DNA of 8,811 bases from contig PFBB01000015.1 of the NCBI GenBank assembly GCA_002773475.1, forward strand, positions 1 to 8,811. The letters are read 5' to 3'. Each line of letters opens with the position of its first letter. Position 1 is the first letter of the stretch. Below the pieces are notes generated by a model that had not been told where the DNA came from, did no database searches, and saw only the letters and a list, made by a program, of their open reading frames with translations. Position numbers and translations under genes: made by a program. The DNA is from Candidatus Harrisonbacteria bacterium CG10_big_fil_rev_8_21_14_0_10_44_23 (GTDB taxonomy: Bacteria; Patescibacteriota; Minisyncoccia; UBA6257; 1-14-0-10-44-23). Shown piece after piece: positions 1 through 6,042 of the stretch.

Positions 1-26
1 GTTTCGCTGCAAAGAGCAATGCTCAA
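1..26. repeat. Short intergenic repeat, left-edge copy 1 (cut by window start)
   Basis: The 19 bases at 7-25 (CTGCAAAGAGCAATGCTCA) recur exactly at 70-88. They contain a small perfect hairpin, GAGC-AAT-GCTC, at 14-24. The bases just before (TTTCGCTG at 2-9) followed by CAAAGAGC match the repeat unit at the right end of the window (8730-8748), apart from a 3-base ACG missing here. The repeat continues to the window edge, so its true boundary is unknown. Confidence 0.6.
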
Positions 27-30
27 CCAA

Positions 31-53
31 CAAAAGCCACGAGCTGGTTTTTT
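31..53. terminator. Possible weak intrinsic terminator between repeat copies
   Basis: AAAAGCCA at 32-39 can pair with TGGTTTTT at 45-52 (one G-T wobble) around a 5-base loop, and the right arm runs into six Ts. A longer imperfect pairing of 27-38 with 46-59 is also possible. The A-tract/T-tract arrangement would allow termination from either side. No gene ending just upstream is visible inside the window, so the role is a guess. Confidence 0.3.
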
Positions 54-69
54 GGTTGGAATGAAGGCA

Positions 70-88
70 CTGCAAAGAGCAATGCTCA
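70..88. repeat. Short intergenic repeat, left-edge copy 2
   Basis: Exact second copy of the 19-base unit at 7-25, 63 bases downstream, with the same GAGC-AAT-GCTC hairpin at 77-87. It is followed at 104-112 by GTAGAAGCT, which resembles the GTAGAAGTT that follows the corresponding unit at the right window edge (8761-8769). This suggests a larger degraded family unit. Confidence 0.6.
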
Positions 89-115
89 GCCGAAGAAAAT
101 AAGTAGAAGCTTTTG

Positions 116-147
116 AAAATATTTAAACCCCGCCGAGTGGCGGGGTC
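116..147 (-). terminator. Intrinsic terminator of the 125-residue gene
   Basis: CCCCGCC (128-134) and GGCGGGG (139-145) form a perfect 7-bp GC stem with a 4-base loop. Read on the minus strand it begins 2 bases after the stop codon at 148-150 and is followed by a TTTAAATATTTT tract. Placement and sequence fit a rho-independent terminator for the minus-strand gene. Confidence 0.85.
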
Positions 148-525
148 TTAGGTTGCGAGTTTGGCTTCGAAGACCTGCTGGAAGAGCACGAGGGCCTGCT
201 CGGGGGAGCAGGTGATTCCGTAAAGTCCGGCAAAGGCCCAGATTGCCTTGTCGACATTGAGAAGACCGGTCAGGTCGCTATCGGAAAAGTTGGATCCAGA
301 GAAGTCGATGCCTTCACAATCAAGCCCGTCCAGTTCGCCATTTTTTAGCTTACTGAGATCGACGTGATCGAGGGGGAGTATCGTCTTCGGATTATCTTCG
401 CGCCACTTCTTGAGCTTTTGGTTGAACTCTTCTACGCTACGCAGAAGTAGGGCAAGCCATCCGGCTTTGCTGTGACCACGGTCTCCTTCTTTAGAAGGAT
501 GACGCCGGCCATCAAAGATTGACAT
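148..525 (-). CDS. Hypothetical protein with a short pentapeptide-like stretch
   Basis: A 125-residue protein that I do not recognise as a named family. Residues 1-45 are basic and include a likely helix (about 22-44). Residues 56-90 have the spacing of pentapeptide repeats, seen best as GIDFS-GSNFS-DSDLT at 72-86, only about three or four units, too few for a full right-handed beta-helix. The C-terminus (92-125) looks helical, with cysteines at 70 and 106. There is no signal peptide or membrane segment, so it is probably cytoplasmic. The ATG at 523-525 is supported by a perfect AGGAGG eight bases upstream, a plausible promoter at 555-583 and a strong terminator right after the stop, so it is a real single-gene unit. 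The strong Shine-Dalgarno differs from every other gene here. The function is unknown; a protein-binding or regulatory role would be speculation. Confidence 0.75.
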   Translation of the reverse strand: MSIFDGRRHPSKEGDRGHSKAGWLALLLRSVEEFNQKLKKWREDNPKTILPLDHVDLSKLKNGELDGLDCEGIDFSGSNFSDSDLTGLLNVDKAIWAFAGLYGITCSPEQALVLFQQVFEAKLAT

Positions 526-533
526 GGGCTAAT

Positions 534-539
534 CCTCCT
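534..539 (-). promoter_or_regulatory. Canonical Shine-Dalgarno AGGAGG
   Basis: On the minus strand AGGAGG lies eight bases before the ATG at 523-525. It fixes the start of the 125-residue gene. It is the only full Shine-Dalgarno I see ahead of a gene in the window. Confidence 0.85.
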
Positions 540-554
540 ATGGGTGCTAGGTAG

Positions 555-583
555 AGTATTGCCGGTATATTCTAACCAGTCAA
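555..583 (-). promoter_or_regulatory. Probable sigma-70-type promoter of the 125-residue gene
   Basis: Minus strand: -35 TTGACT (578-583, 5 of 6 consensus), 17-base spacer, -10 AATACT (555-560, 4 of 6). The predicted transcript would start near 548, giving a leader of about 22 bases that just contains the Shine-Dalgarno. The spacing is ideal, but the -10 is only moderate. Confidence 0.6.
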
Positions 584-598
584 TATCCCCATACGACT

Positions 599-621
599 CG
601 CGCCAAGATTAGCTTGGCTCG
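599..621 (-). terminator. Hairpin after the O-antigen ligase-like gene
   Basis: GCCAAG (602-607) and CTTGGC (613-618) form a perfect 6-bp stem with loop ATTAG, extended by two more pairs (599-600 with 620-621) beyond one mismatch. On the minus strand it lies about 25 bases after the stop at 644-646. No T tract follows, so it may be a transcript-end stabiliser or a factor-dependent terminator rather than a classic intrinsic one. Confidence 0.35.
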
Positions 622-643
622 CAACGGGGCAGGCTTGTCTTGT

Positions 644-2707
644 CTAGTTGTTGGCAGAGCTGGTGGGGTTTCCTGTGTACTCTGGCCAATTGATGTCTGG
701 CCTTAATAGGTCGGCTTGGGCCTTGAGCTGAGTGTAGCGTTCTTCGTCATTTTGTAGATTGGCAACTTTCATTAGTACGTCGATAAATTCTATTCTGGTT
801 GGGAATTGTTCGACGACGTCTTCATATAGCTTCTTCCCGCGAAGAAGATAGTCATCTATTCCGAAGGTGCTGCCTGCGCGAAGGTTTGCGGCACCGTTTA
901 GATAAGTGGTGCGAGTGCCGGGGAGAATGGATAGATATTTGTCGTGGTATTCGTTGGCGGTATCGAGGACTAGCCGAAGGGTGGCTTCATCTACTTGACC
1001 CCCGTTTTGGGCAATTCCGTCTTGGAGTTCGAGTGCAAAAGACTGAAGGTTAGTAACGGACTCGGGATCGCCGACTGGAGAGTCGAATTCAATTGCTTTT
1101 ATGTTGGCGGTCACCTTTTCTAGAATGGAGCGTTCGAGGATTGCCTGCGTAATCAGGATATTTTTTCGGTAGGGCAGGTAGATTGTTGAGTAGATTGAGA
1201 AAAGAATGCCAGCTAAGACCAACCCGCCAAAAACAAAATTTAGAGAATCGCTGCGATAAGATTCTCGGTCGAAATCCATCGACATCAACAAGGTGACGCC
1301 GATGGCGGCAAAGAGAAGGCCGAAGAGAGAGGGGATGTAGACAATAAAGAAGTTGATGGCCAAGAGCGCAATCAATCCTGCCAGCACGATCTTTTGGCCT
1401 TTGGAGATTTTTATATCTTCTCCTTTTTCAAGGTGAGGGTAGGCATTTATGTAGGCGAGGACAAGATACAGATTTAGGTAGATTACCAGGACATCGAAAA
1501 GGAAAAACCCTTGAATTAAGTAAGCGACGAGGAGACCCAAAAGGATTGACCAAAAAACACCGCGTTTGTGCTGCTTTGCTAGCGCGCGGAAGGCGAAAAA
1601 GATTGTGGCTAGATGGGCAAGTAAGAGGAATATTCCACCGCTGATCCAATATTCTAGGAAAACATTATGGGTGCGATCAAAGTATGATTCATGCCCCAAG
1701 TGATTCGGGTTGTAGTATTTGTCGAATGGGTAGCCATAATTTTCTGCTCCCCAACCAACCCAGGGGCGCTCCATGGCGGCGGCTAGGCCTGAGCTCCAAG
1801 TCCAAAGGCGGGGTTGGATGCCCCTTACAGCTTGTTGATAGTCGAGATAGCGATCGGGAATGGGTAGCTTAGACCAATTCTCACTATTGCGAGTAATAAA
1901 TGCGAAACTAGCTAGTAAAATCAAAATAAGCAAAACGGCTAAGATGATACGTTTGGCTCGTGTGGAGCGGGTGGGCACAAAAAGATTAGATATCAGTATA
2001 GTTAGCAGTCCGAGAATTAGACCGAAAAATGCGCCCCGAGTACCAGTTTGGAAAAAGATGGTTAGGGAAAAGAAAATTCCCAGAGAAAGGACGATTTGAG
2101 TAATCTGAGATTTGGAGCGTAGGATAAAATAACCCAAGAGAGATATAGTAAAAAGAAGGTTGGCGGCTAGATATGAGGCATTGCCCAGTGTTCCGGAAGC
2201 GCGATCTCCGGTGGTAATTATTTCGATATGTTCTGGGCGGGGGAAGGCAGGAATTTGGGTGAGTCCGTAGAAAGCGGCGCCCAGTCCGCTAAAAATTGCG
2301 ACTAGGAATAAAGATTGGAAATCTTTTTTAGTTCGAAATAAGGTAGTGAGTAAGACGAAGAATAGAAAATAGTGGAGTACCTGCCAAGCTCCTTCACCTC
2401 GCTCGTAGTTAGACCAAAAAGCTAAGTCTGGATTAGTGGAGAAAATTGAGCCAACTATAAACAACAAAGCTACAAGCCCAAGGCAGATAACTATCGGTTT
2501 TTTAAACCTTAGCCAAAACTCTCTAAGCTCAGTTTTTACATCTTTGCTAAATAGTAGGTGGAGAAGATAAAGCAAAAGAGCTATTTCAATTAAAAGTCGG
2601 AAAGTTAAAGCTTTGCCGCTGATAAATGGAAAGTATAGGGTGCGGTTGATTAGAAGGGGGGTGACCAAGGCTAACCCTGTAAATATTTTGGATAAGCTTT
2701 TTAGCAT
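644..2707 (-). CDS. O-antigen ligase/polymerase-like membrane protein (Wzy_C family) with C-terminal helical extension
   Basis: A 687-residue polytopic membrane protein with about a dozen hydrophobic segments between residues 8 and 510. Family marks seen are SGTLGNASYLA at 171-181, TGTRGAFFGL at 221-230 (family arginine R224), RLWTWSSGLAAA then PWVGWGAENYG at 300-325, and DRTHNVFLEYWISGG at 344-358 (H347 in the outer loop). These match the Wzy_C/WaaL superfamily, which joins or transfers lipid-linked glycans on the outer face of the membrane. Wzy, WaaL and glycoprotein-transferase members cannot be told apart from sequence alone. Residues about 515-670 form a soluble, helix-rich tail that resembles degenerate TPRs. 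The ATG at 2705-2707 has no Shine-Dalgarno, but a TATAAT ends eight bases upstream, so the mRNA may be leaderless. It diverges from the baseplate-J-like gene. The substrate is unknown. Confidence 0.85.
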   Translation of the reverse strand: MLKSLSKIFTGLALVTPLLINRTLYFPFISGKALTFRLLIEIALLLYLLHLLFSKDVKTELREFWLRFKKPIVICLGLVALLFIVGSIFSTNPDLAFWSNYERGEGAWQVLHYFLFFVLLTTLFRTKKDFQSLFLVAIFSGLGAAFYGLTQIPAFPRPEHIEIITTGDRASGTLGNASYLAANLLFTISLLGYFILRSKSQITQIVLSLGIFFSLTIFFQTGTRGAFFGLILGLLTILISNLFVPTRSTRAKRIILAVLLILILLASFAFITRNSENWSKLPIPDRYLDYQQAVRGIQPRLWTWSSGLAAAMERPWVGWGAENYGYPFDKYYNPNHLGHESYFDRTHNVFLEYWISGGIFLLLAHLATIFFAFRALAKQHKRGVFWSILLGLLVAYLIQGFFLFDVLVIYLNLYLVLAYINAYPHLEKGEDIKISKGQKIVLAGLIALLAINFFIVYIPSLFGLLFAAIGVTLLMSMDFDRESYRSDSLNFVFGGLVLAGILFSIYSTIYLPYRKNILITQAILERSILEKVTANIKAIEFDSPVGDPESVTNLQSFALELQDGIAQNGGQVDEATLRLVLDTANEYHDKYLSILPGTRTTYLNGAANLRAGSTFGIDDYLLRGKKLYEDVVEQFPTRIEFIDVLMKVANLQNDEERYTQLKAQADLLRPDINWPEYTGNPTSSANN

Positions 2708-2714
2708 TCTTTGA

Positions 2715-2720
2715 ATTATA
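2715..2720 (-). promoter_or_regulatory. -10 box (TATAAT) of the O-antigen ligase-like gene
   Basis: A perfect TATAAT on the minus strand, with only seven bases between it and the ATG at 2705-2707. Initiation at the usual distance would place the transcript start at or next to the A of the start codon. No good -35 is present at 16-18 bases. Confidence 0.5.
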
Positions 2721-2757
2721 GCTCAATCAAATATTAATTCTACATCTATCCTTATTG

Positions 2758-2769
2758 TCTCAATTGAGA
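2758..2769. promoter_or_regulatory. 12-bp perfect palindrome in the divergent control region
   Basis: TCTCAATTGAGA reads the same on both strands. It sits immediately upstream of the extended -10 of the plus-strand gene, between the two divergent -10 boxes. Its size and place suit a dimeric repressor site affecting one or both genes. Operator function is inferred from geometry only. Confidence 0.4.
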
Positions 2770-2778
2770 TGCTATACT
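2770..2778 (+). promoter_or_regulatory. Extended -10 promoter of the baseplate-J-like gene
   Basis: TGCTATACT is a TG-n-TATACT extended -10. The predicted start is near 2785, giving a leader of about 24 bases to the ATG at 2809. No convincing -35 lies at 16-18 bases, which is tolerable for an extended -10. The promoter ahead of infA has the same TGCTAT-n-CT form. Confidence 0.5.
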
Positions 2779-2808
2779 AAAATAAGTAAACGATTTTAAA
2801 TTTTTCGG

Positions 2809-4764
2809 ATGGCCAAGGATAAAAGTATTGAAAAAATAGCAGTTAACAAAAATGATGAACCGACAGCAATTGCTGAACGGCTAATTGACAGTGACGCCGA
2901 CTCCATCATTCTTTCGATCCCGAAGTTCTCTAAGTTTGCTGAGTCAGTCAGTAATTTTAAACTCTTAAAAAGAGAAAGCGACATTTTAGATAAAGAAGTA
3001 ATTGTTGAAACTGTTGATGAGGATGCGCTGGCGTTGGCCAAGGAGAGTGGGCTTGAAGCACACAATCCTTTCTTTGGAAGGATGAAGGGTGGCCAACAGA
3101 TTTCTGATATTCGGACTAAGGCGACAAAAGAACAAGAGGCCGAAGAAGAGCCTAAGCCGAAAAAGAAAAAAGCAACGAAAGCCAAAAAGAAGCCAGAGGT
3201 TGAGGAGGCGGAGTCGGAAGCAGAAGAGGAGGTTGAGGAGGAGGAAACTCCGGAGGCCAAAGAAGAAGGAAGAATGGTGGAAATTAAATTGGGTAGAACA
3301 GGGATGGGCGTAGTGAGCGATGTTTTGATTAACGACAAACCAGTAGCTCCAACTCCACCACCAGCTGAGCCAGAGCCCGGACTTATTCAAGACATTCCGA
3401 CCCCTCGGGCAACTGGAAGAATTTCTATTAATCCAGTGAACTCAGGAATTGTTCTCCCCGAGGAGGAGGCGACAGCGGCGGTTTCTCCTTATTCGCCGTC
3501 ACCGGAGCCAGAAAGATTAGAAGATCATCACCCAGAAAACATTTTTAAACATCTTGGCAGTGATGAGGGTATTAAGGTTTTTGAAAAAATAAAGAAATAT
3601 AAAGGTGGGGGCAAGCTGCATATTGGTGGGAAGAAAAGGAAACTAATTTTGGTTGGAGTTGTTATCTTGCTGGTGCTTATTCCATATCTGGCGTTGGCGG
3701 TTTTACCAAAAGCAGAGATCTTGGTGGAAACAGGGAAAACCCCATGGGATTATTCCGGTACCGTTGCCGCGCTTAGCTCCGCGACTCAAATTAGTGCGGA
3801 AAATACCACCATCCCTGGACAAATATTTACGCAGACTACCAACCTAACCCTAAGATTTGATGCTAATGGACGAGAAACAATTGAAAGAAAGGCGACAGGG
3901 CAGATAGAGATAATCAATGCGCATAGCTCGGAGTCCCAGCCACTAGTTGCGACGACTCGTTTTGAGACTCCGGACGGAAAAATTTTTAGAATAACTGAGG
4001 GGGTGACAGTACCGGGAGCTGAAGTGAAGGACGGGAAGATTATACCCTCCTCTATTACTGCAAACATCGTGGCGGATAAACCCGGACAAGAATACAATTT
4101 AGCTTCGGTGGAAAAGCTAACCGTTCCTGGGTTTAAGGGCGATCCAAAATTTAGTTCGTTTTATGGAAAAATAACAACGCCGACTGAAGGCGGTTTCGTC
4201 GGGGAGGCAAAAGTGGCAACTGAAGAGGATGTAGATAAAGCCGTTCAAGAAGCTAAAATAAAAATACAAGAATCTTCGAAGGCTTTAATGATGAGTAAGA
4301 TCCCAGAAGGCTTTAAGGTATTAGACGGAGCGAGCGAATTTGAAATTAAAGATCAAACGGTTAACCGGGAGGCTGATGCGGAAGGAAAATTCTCCGTATT
4401 TAGCGAAGCGCAGATCAGCCAGTTCGCCTTTAAGGAAGATCAATTGGAAGCAATGCTAGCGGAAAAGGCCTTGGTTAACTTCCCTGGCGGCAATCAGGTT
4501 GATAGCAAGAAGATTGAGTTTGGTGCAGTTAAGCCAAACTTTGAAGACAAGATTTTGAGAGTGGAAGTTTCCTACAAGTCACAAATCGAGAAAATTATTG
4601 ATGCGAGCAAGCTCAAAGAGAGTGTATTGGGTAAAAAAGAGGCGGCTTTGCAAGAAACCCTATCTGCAGTTGAGGGCGTGAAAAGAGCAGAGGTTTCCCT
4701 GTGGCCATTCTGGGTCAAGACTGTTCCGTCCAACGGTGATAAGGTGAAATTGGAGATTGATTAG
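2809..4764 (+). CDS. Single-pass envelope protein with external baseplate-J-like domain
   Basis: A 651-residue protein with four parts. Residues 1-90 look like an alternating alpha/beta cytoplasmic domain (IILSIPKF at 33-40, EVIVETV at 63-69, then ALAKESGL). Residues 105-155 are a Lys/Glu-rich low-complexity linker, continuing Pro-rich to about 240. A membrane helix spans about 279-299, preceded by KKRK, so the N-terminus should be inside. The outer part includes LVATTRFETPDGKIF (379-393), GVTVPGA (398-404) and TEGGFVGEAKVATEEDV (459-475), the pattern of the Baseplate_J/gp47 fold; the end (WPFWVKTVP, 632-640) resembles the closing segment of similar CPR proteins I recall. It contains no cysteine. 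It is not a phage gene by context: no other tail genes are nearby. An envelope or surface-assembly role is likely, but the exact function is unknown. The ATG follows a promoter with no Shine-Dalgarno. Confidence 0.8.
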   Translation: MAKDKSIEKIAVNKNDEPTAIAERLIDSDADSIILSIPKFSKFAESVSNFKLLKRESDILDKEVIVETVDEDALALAKESGLEAHNPFFGRMKGGQQISDIRTKATKEQEAEEEPKPKKKKATKAKKKPEVEEAESEAEEEVEEEETPEAKEEGRMVEIKLGRTGMGVVSDVLINDKPVAPTPPPAEPEPGLIQDIPTPRATGRISINPVNSGIVLPEEEATAAVSPYSPSPEPERLEDHHPENIFKHLGSDEGIKVFEKIKKYKGGGKLHIGGKKRKLILVGVVILLVLIPYLALAVLPKAEILVETGKTPWDYSGTVAALSSATQISAENTTIPGQIFTQTTNLTLRFDANGRETIERKATGQIEIINAHSSESQPLVATTRFETPDGKIFRITEGVTVPGAEVKDGKIIPSSITANIVADKPGQEYNLASVEKLTVPGFKGDPKFSSFYGKITTPTEGGFVGEAKVATEEDVDKAVQEAKIKIQESSKALMMSKIPEGFKVLDGASEFEIKDQTVNREADAEGKFSVFSEAQISQFAFKEDQLEAMLAEKALVNFPGGNQVDSKKIEFGAVKPNFEDKILRVEVSYKSQIEKIIDASKLKESVLGKKEAALQETLSAVEGVKRAEVSLWPFWVKTVPSNGDKVKLEID

Positions 4765-4772
4765 AAATGGGC

Positions 4773-4802
4773 TTGACTTTTAAGAAGATCTTTTGCTATT
4801 CT
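4773..4802 (+). promoter_or_regulatory. Probable promoter of the infA-rpsI operon
   Basis: -35 TTGACT (4773-4778), 18-base spacer, -10 TATTCT (4797-4802) with an upstream TG (4794-4795), making an extended -10. The predicted start is about 4808-4810. An 8-bp palindrome, AAGATCTT (4785-4792), lies in the spacer. It is the only good promoter between the upstream gene and infA. Confidence 0.6.
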
Positions 4803-4807
4803 TTATC

Positions 4808-4840
4808 CGATCACTGCAGTGGCAGTGGTTGTCTTTTTTT
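4808..4840 (+). terminator. Hairpin with T tract: terminator or leader attenuator ahead of infA
   Basis: CGATCACTGC (4808-4817) pairs with GCAGTGGTTG (4822-4831) over 10 bp, two of them G-T, around loop AGTG, followed by seven Ts at 4834-4840. It has the form of an intrinsic terminator and would end the upstream 651-residue gene. It also lies between the predicted operon start (about 4808) and the infA ATG at 4854, so every operon transcript from that promoter would carry it at its 5-prime end. It may therefore act as an attenuator or as a 5-prime stabilising hairpin. Confidence 0.65.
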
Positions 4841-4853
4841 CATTATCTATTAA

Positions 4854-5081
4854 ATGTCTGAAAAGCAGGATACTAAAGCTGTAAACCAAGAAAAGGGAAT
4901 CGTTGAAGAAGCACTTCCAGGCGGAGTGTTTAAGCTTAAAATGGAAGACGGTCGCTTGGCGCGAGGCTACTTGTCCGGAAAGATGCGAAAATTTCGCATT
5001 AAGATTGTTCCGGGAGATGAGGTCCTAATAGATTTCAGTCTTTATGATAGAGAGAAGGGGAGAATAACTAGAAGACTATAA
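4854..5081 (+). CDS. infA: Translation initiation factor IF-1
   Basis: A 75-residue protein, close to the 71-73 usual for IF-1, with an OB fold over about 14-75. The signature is clear: LSGKMRKFRIKIVPGDEV at 40-57, then SLYDREKGRITRR at 62-74. IF-1 sits in the A site of the 30S subunit during initiation and works with IF-2 and IF-3. The first 13 residues are a slightly longer, polar N-terminus. It is the first gene of the operon, and its TAA overlaps the next start by one base (TAATG). No Shine-Dalgarno precedes the ATG. In most bacteria secY, adk and map lie upstream; here that part of the cluster is absent and replaced by an unrelated envelope gene and a promoter. Confidence 0.97.
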   Translation: MSEKQDTKAVNQEKGIVEEALPGGVFKLKMEDGRLARGYLSGKMRKFRIKIVPGDEVLIDFSLYDREKGRITRRL

Positions 5082-5197
5082 TGAAGGTACAATCTTCAAT
5101 AAAAAAGAGGTCAAAAGATGATAAGATCGTCCGCAGAAAAGGGCGACTTTATCGTATTAATAAAAAAAATCCGAGGCATAAAGCCCGACAAGGTTAA
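5081..5197 (+). CDS. rpmJ: Large-subunit ribosomal protein bL36 (zinc-free type)
   Basis: A 38-residue basic protein beginning MKVQSSIKKR and ending PRHKARQG, the standard ends of bL36. The start ATG at 5081 shares its A with the infA stop (TAATG), and the TAA is at 5195-5197. bL36 packs against 23S rRNA near the base of the L7/L12 stalk region of the 50S subunit. In the zinc form three Cys and one His bind the metal; here the cysteine positions are S11, D14 and about N27, while H33 remains, so this is a C-minus form that cannot hold zinc. There is one extra residue near position 30. It lies between infA and rpsM, exactly as in the usual cluster. Confidence 0.95.
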   Translation: MKVQSSIKKRSKDDKIVRRKGRLYRINKKNPRHKARQG

Positions 5198-5200
5198 ATC

Positions 5201-5584
5201 ATGCGAGTAGCTGGTATCAACATTCCCGACGATAAACAAGTGCAAATTGCACTTACTTATGTTTATGGAGTGGGCTCTACTAGGGCCAAGAAGATTTTAA
5301 AAGAAGCCGGAATCGATTTTATTAAGCGAGCAAAAGATTTAGATCAGGCTGAAGTAAATAAGATAAAAGAGATAATCGATCGTGATTACAAAATTGAAGG
5401 TGAGTTGCGCCAGGTGATTAAGCAAAATATTGGAATGCTTAAGGAGATGGGAGCGTATAGAGGAACTCGACACATGCGTGGTTTGCCAGCAAGAGGTCAA
5501 AGAACAAAAACTAACAATCGAACCGTTCGCGGCAATACGAGAAAGACTGCTGGTAGCGGTAAGAGAAAGGTAGAACTCAAATAG
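5201..5584 (+). CDS. rpsM: Small-subunit ribosomal protein uS13
   Basis: 127 residues against 118 in E. coli. The start MRVAGINIPDDKQV, the helix-two-turn-helix region TYVYGVGSTRAKKIL (19-33) and the C-terminal tail YRGTRHMRGLPARGQRTKTN (86-105) are diagnostic. uS13 is in the head of the 30S subunit; it contacts 16S rRNA, uS19 and, through bridge B1, the 50S subunit, and its basic tail approaches the P-site tRNA. The tail (106-127) is Arg/Lys-rich and slightly longer than in E. coli. The ATG is three bases after the rpmJ stop; a weak AGG nine bases before it is the nearest approach to a Shine-Dalgarno. The gene ends one base before rpsK. Confidence 0.98.
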   Translation: MRVAGINIPDDKQVQIALTYVYGVGSTRAKKILKEAGIDFIKRAKDLDQAEVNKIKEIIDRDYKIEGELRQVIKQNIGMLKEMGAYRGTRHMRGLPARGQRTKTNNRTVRGNTRKTAGSGKRKVELK

Positions 5585-5585
5585 T

Positions 5586-6038
5586 ATGGGAAAGAAGAAG
5601 ATTGGAGAACAAGATACAAACGAAGCTTTAGCCGAGGCCTCAAAGATTGAGAGCCAGGTTAGCGCCGCCGCTGGCCAGAGTGTTAAAAAGAAGACTGCCT
5701 CTGGTAAGGTTTATGTCCGCTCAAGTTACAACAACACTATCGTTACTGTGACCGACGAGAAGGGAAAGGTTCTTTTCTGGTCTTCTGCCGGATCAATCGG
5801 GTTTACTGGACCAAAGAAGGCAACTCCTTTTGCCGCATCCAAAATCGTTGCTGCTTTAACTGAGAAGATGAAAAAAGCTGGAATGAGCGAAATTGAGATA
5901 ATTGTTAGCGGAGTTGGTGGAGGAAGAGACTCCTCTGTTCGTTCTTTCGCTAACCAAGGATTTACAATTCGAGCAATTAAAGACGTAACTCCAATTCCGC
6001 ACAACGGTCCAAAACCAAGGAAAACTCGAAGAGTATAG
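5586..6038 (+). CDS. rpsK: Small-subunit ribosomal protein uS11 with extended N-terminus
   Basis: 150 residues against 129 in E. coli. The core starts near residue 40 (KVYVRSSYNNTIVTVTD) and continues through GSIGFTGPKKATPFAA (69-84), SGVGGGRDSSVRSF (108-121) and the end DVTPIPHNGPKPRKTRRV (133-150). uS11 forms part of the 30S platform, binding 16S rRNA near the mRNA exit. The first 35-39 residues are an alanine- and lysine-rich extension without similarity to the core. The cysteine usual in the closing PHNGC motif is proline here, in line with the lack of cysteine across the operon. The ATG is one base after the rpsM stop (TAG-T-ATG); a later start within the extension cannot be excluded, but there is no better start site. 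Confidence 0.97.
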   Translation: MGKKKIGEQDTNEALAEASKIESQVSAAAGQSVKKKTASGKVYVRSSYNNTIVTVTDEKGKVLFWSSAGSIGFTGPKKATPFAASKIVAALTEKMKKAGMSEIEIIVSGVGGGRDSSVRSFANQGFTIRAIKDVTPIPHNGPKPRKTRRV

Positions 6039-6042
6039 ATTT

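Noticed and set aside
1428..2099. Several open frames of 60-80 residues on both strands within the O-antigen ligase-like gene
   Set aside because: They are shadows of the membrane protein gene, have no start signals and show no recognisable domain.
2796..3338. Long serine-rich open frame on the minus strand
   Set aside because: It is the antisense of the Lys/Glu-rich linker of the 651-residue protein; GAA/GAG and AAA-rich codons give Ser, Phe and Leu runs on the other strand. It has no start signals and covers the promoter of the real gene.
2986..3390. Second minus-strand open frame rich in Leu, Phe and Arg, and a plus-strand Lys/Arg-rich frame at 3089-3313
   Set aside because: Both are further shadows of the same low-complexity stretch, with no family resemblance and no start signals.
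2809..4764. Prophage or contractile-tail gene cluster, suggested by the baseplate-J-like domain
   Set aside because: No other tail, capsid or lysis gene is present, and the protein has a membrane anchor and a cytoplasmic domain not expected in a tail protein.
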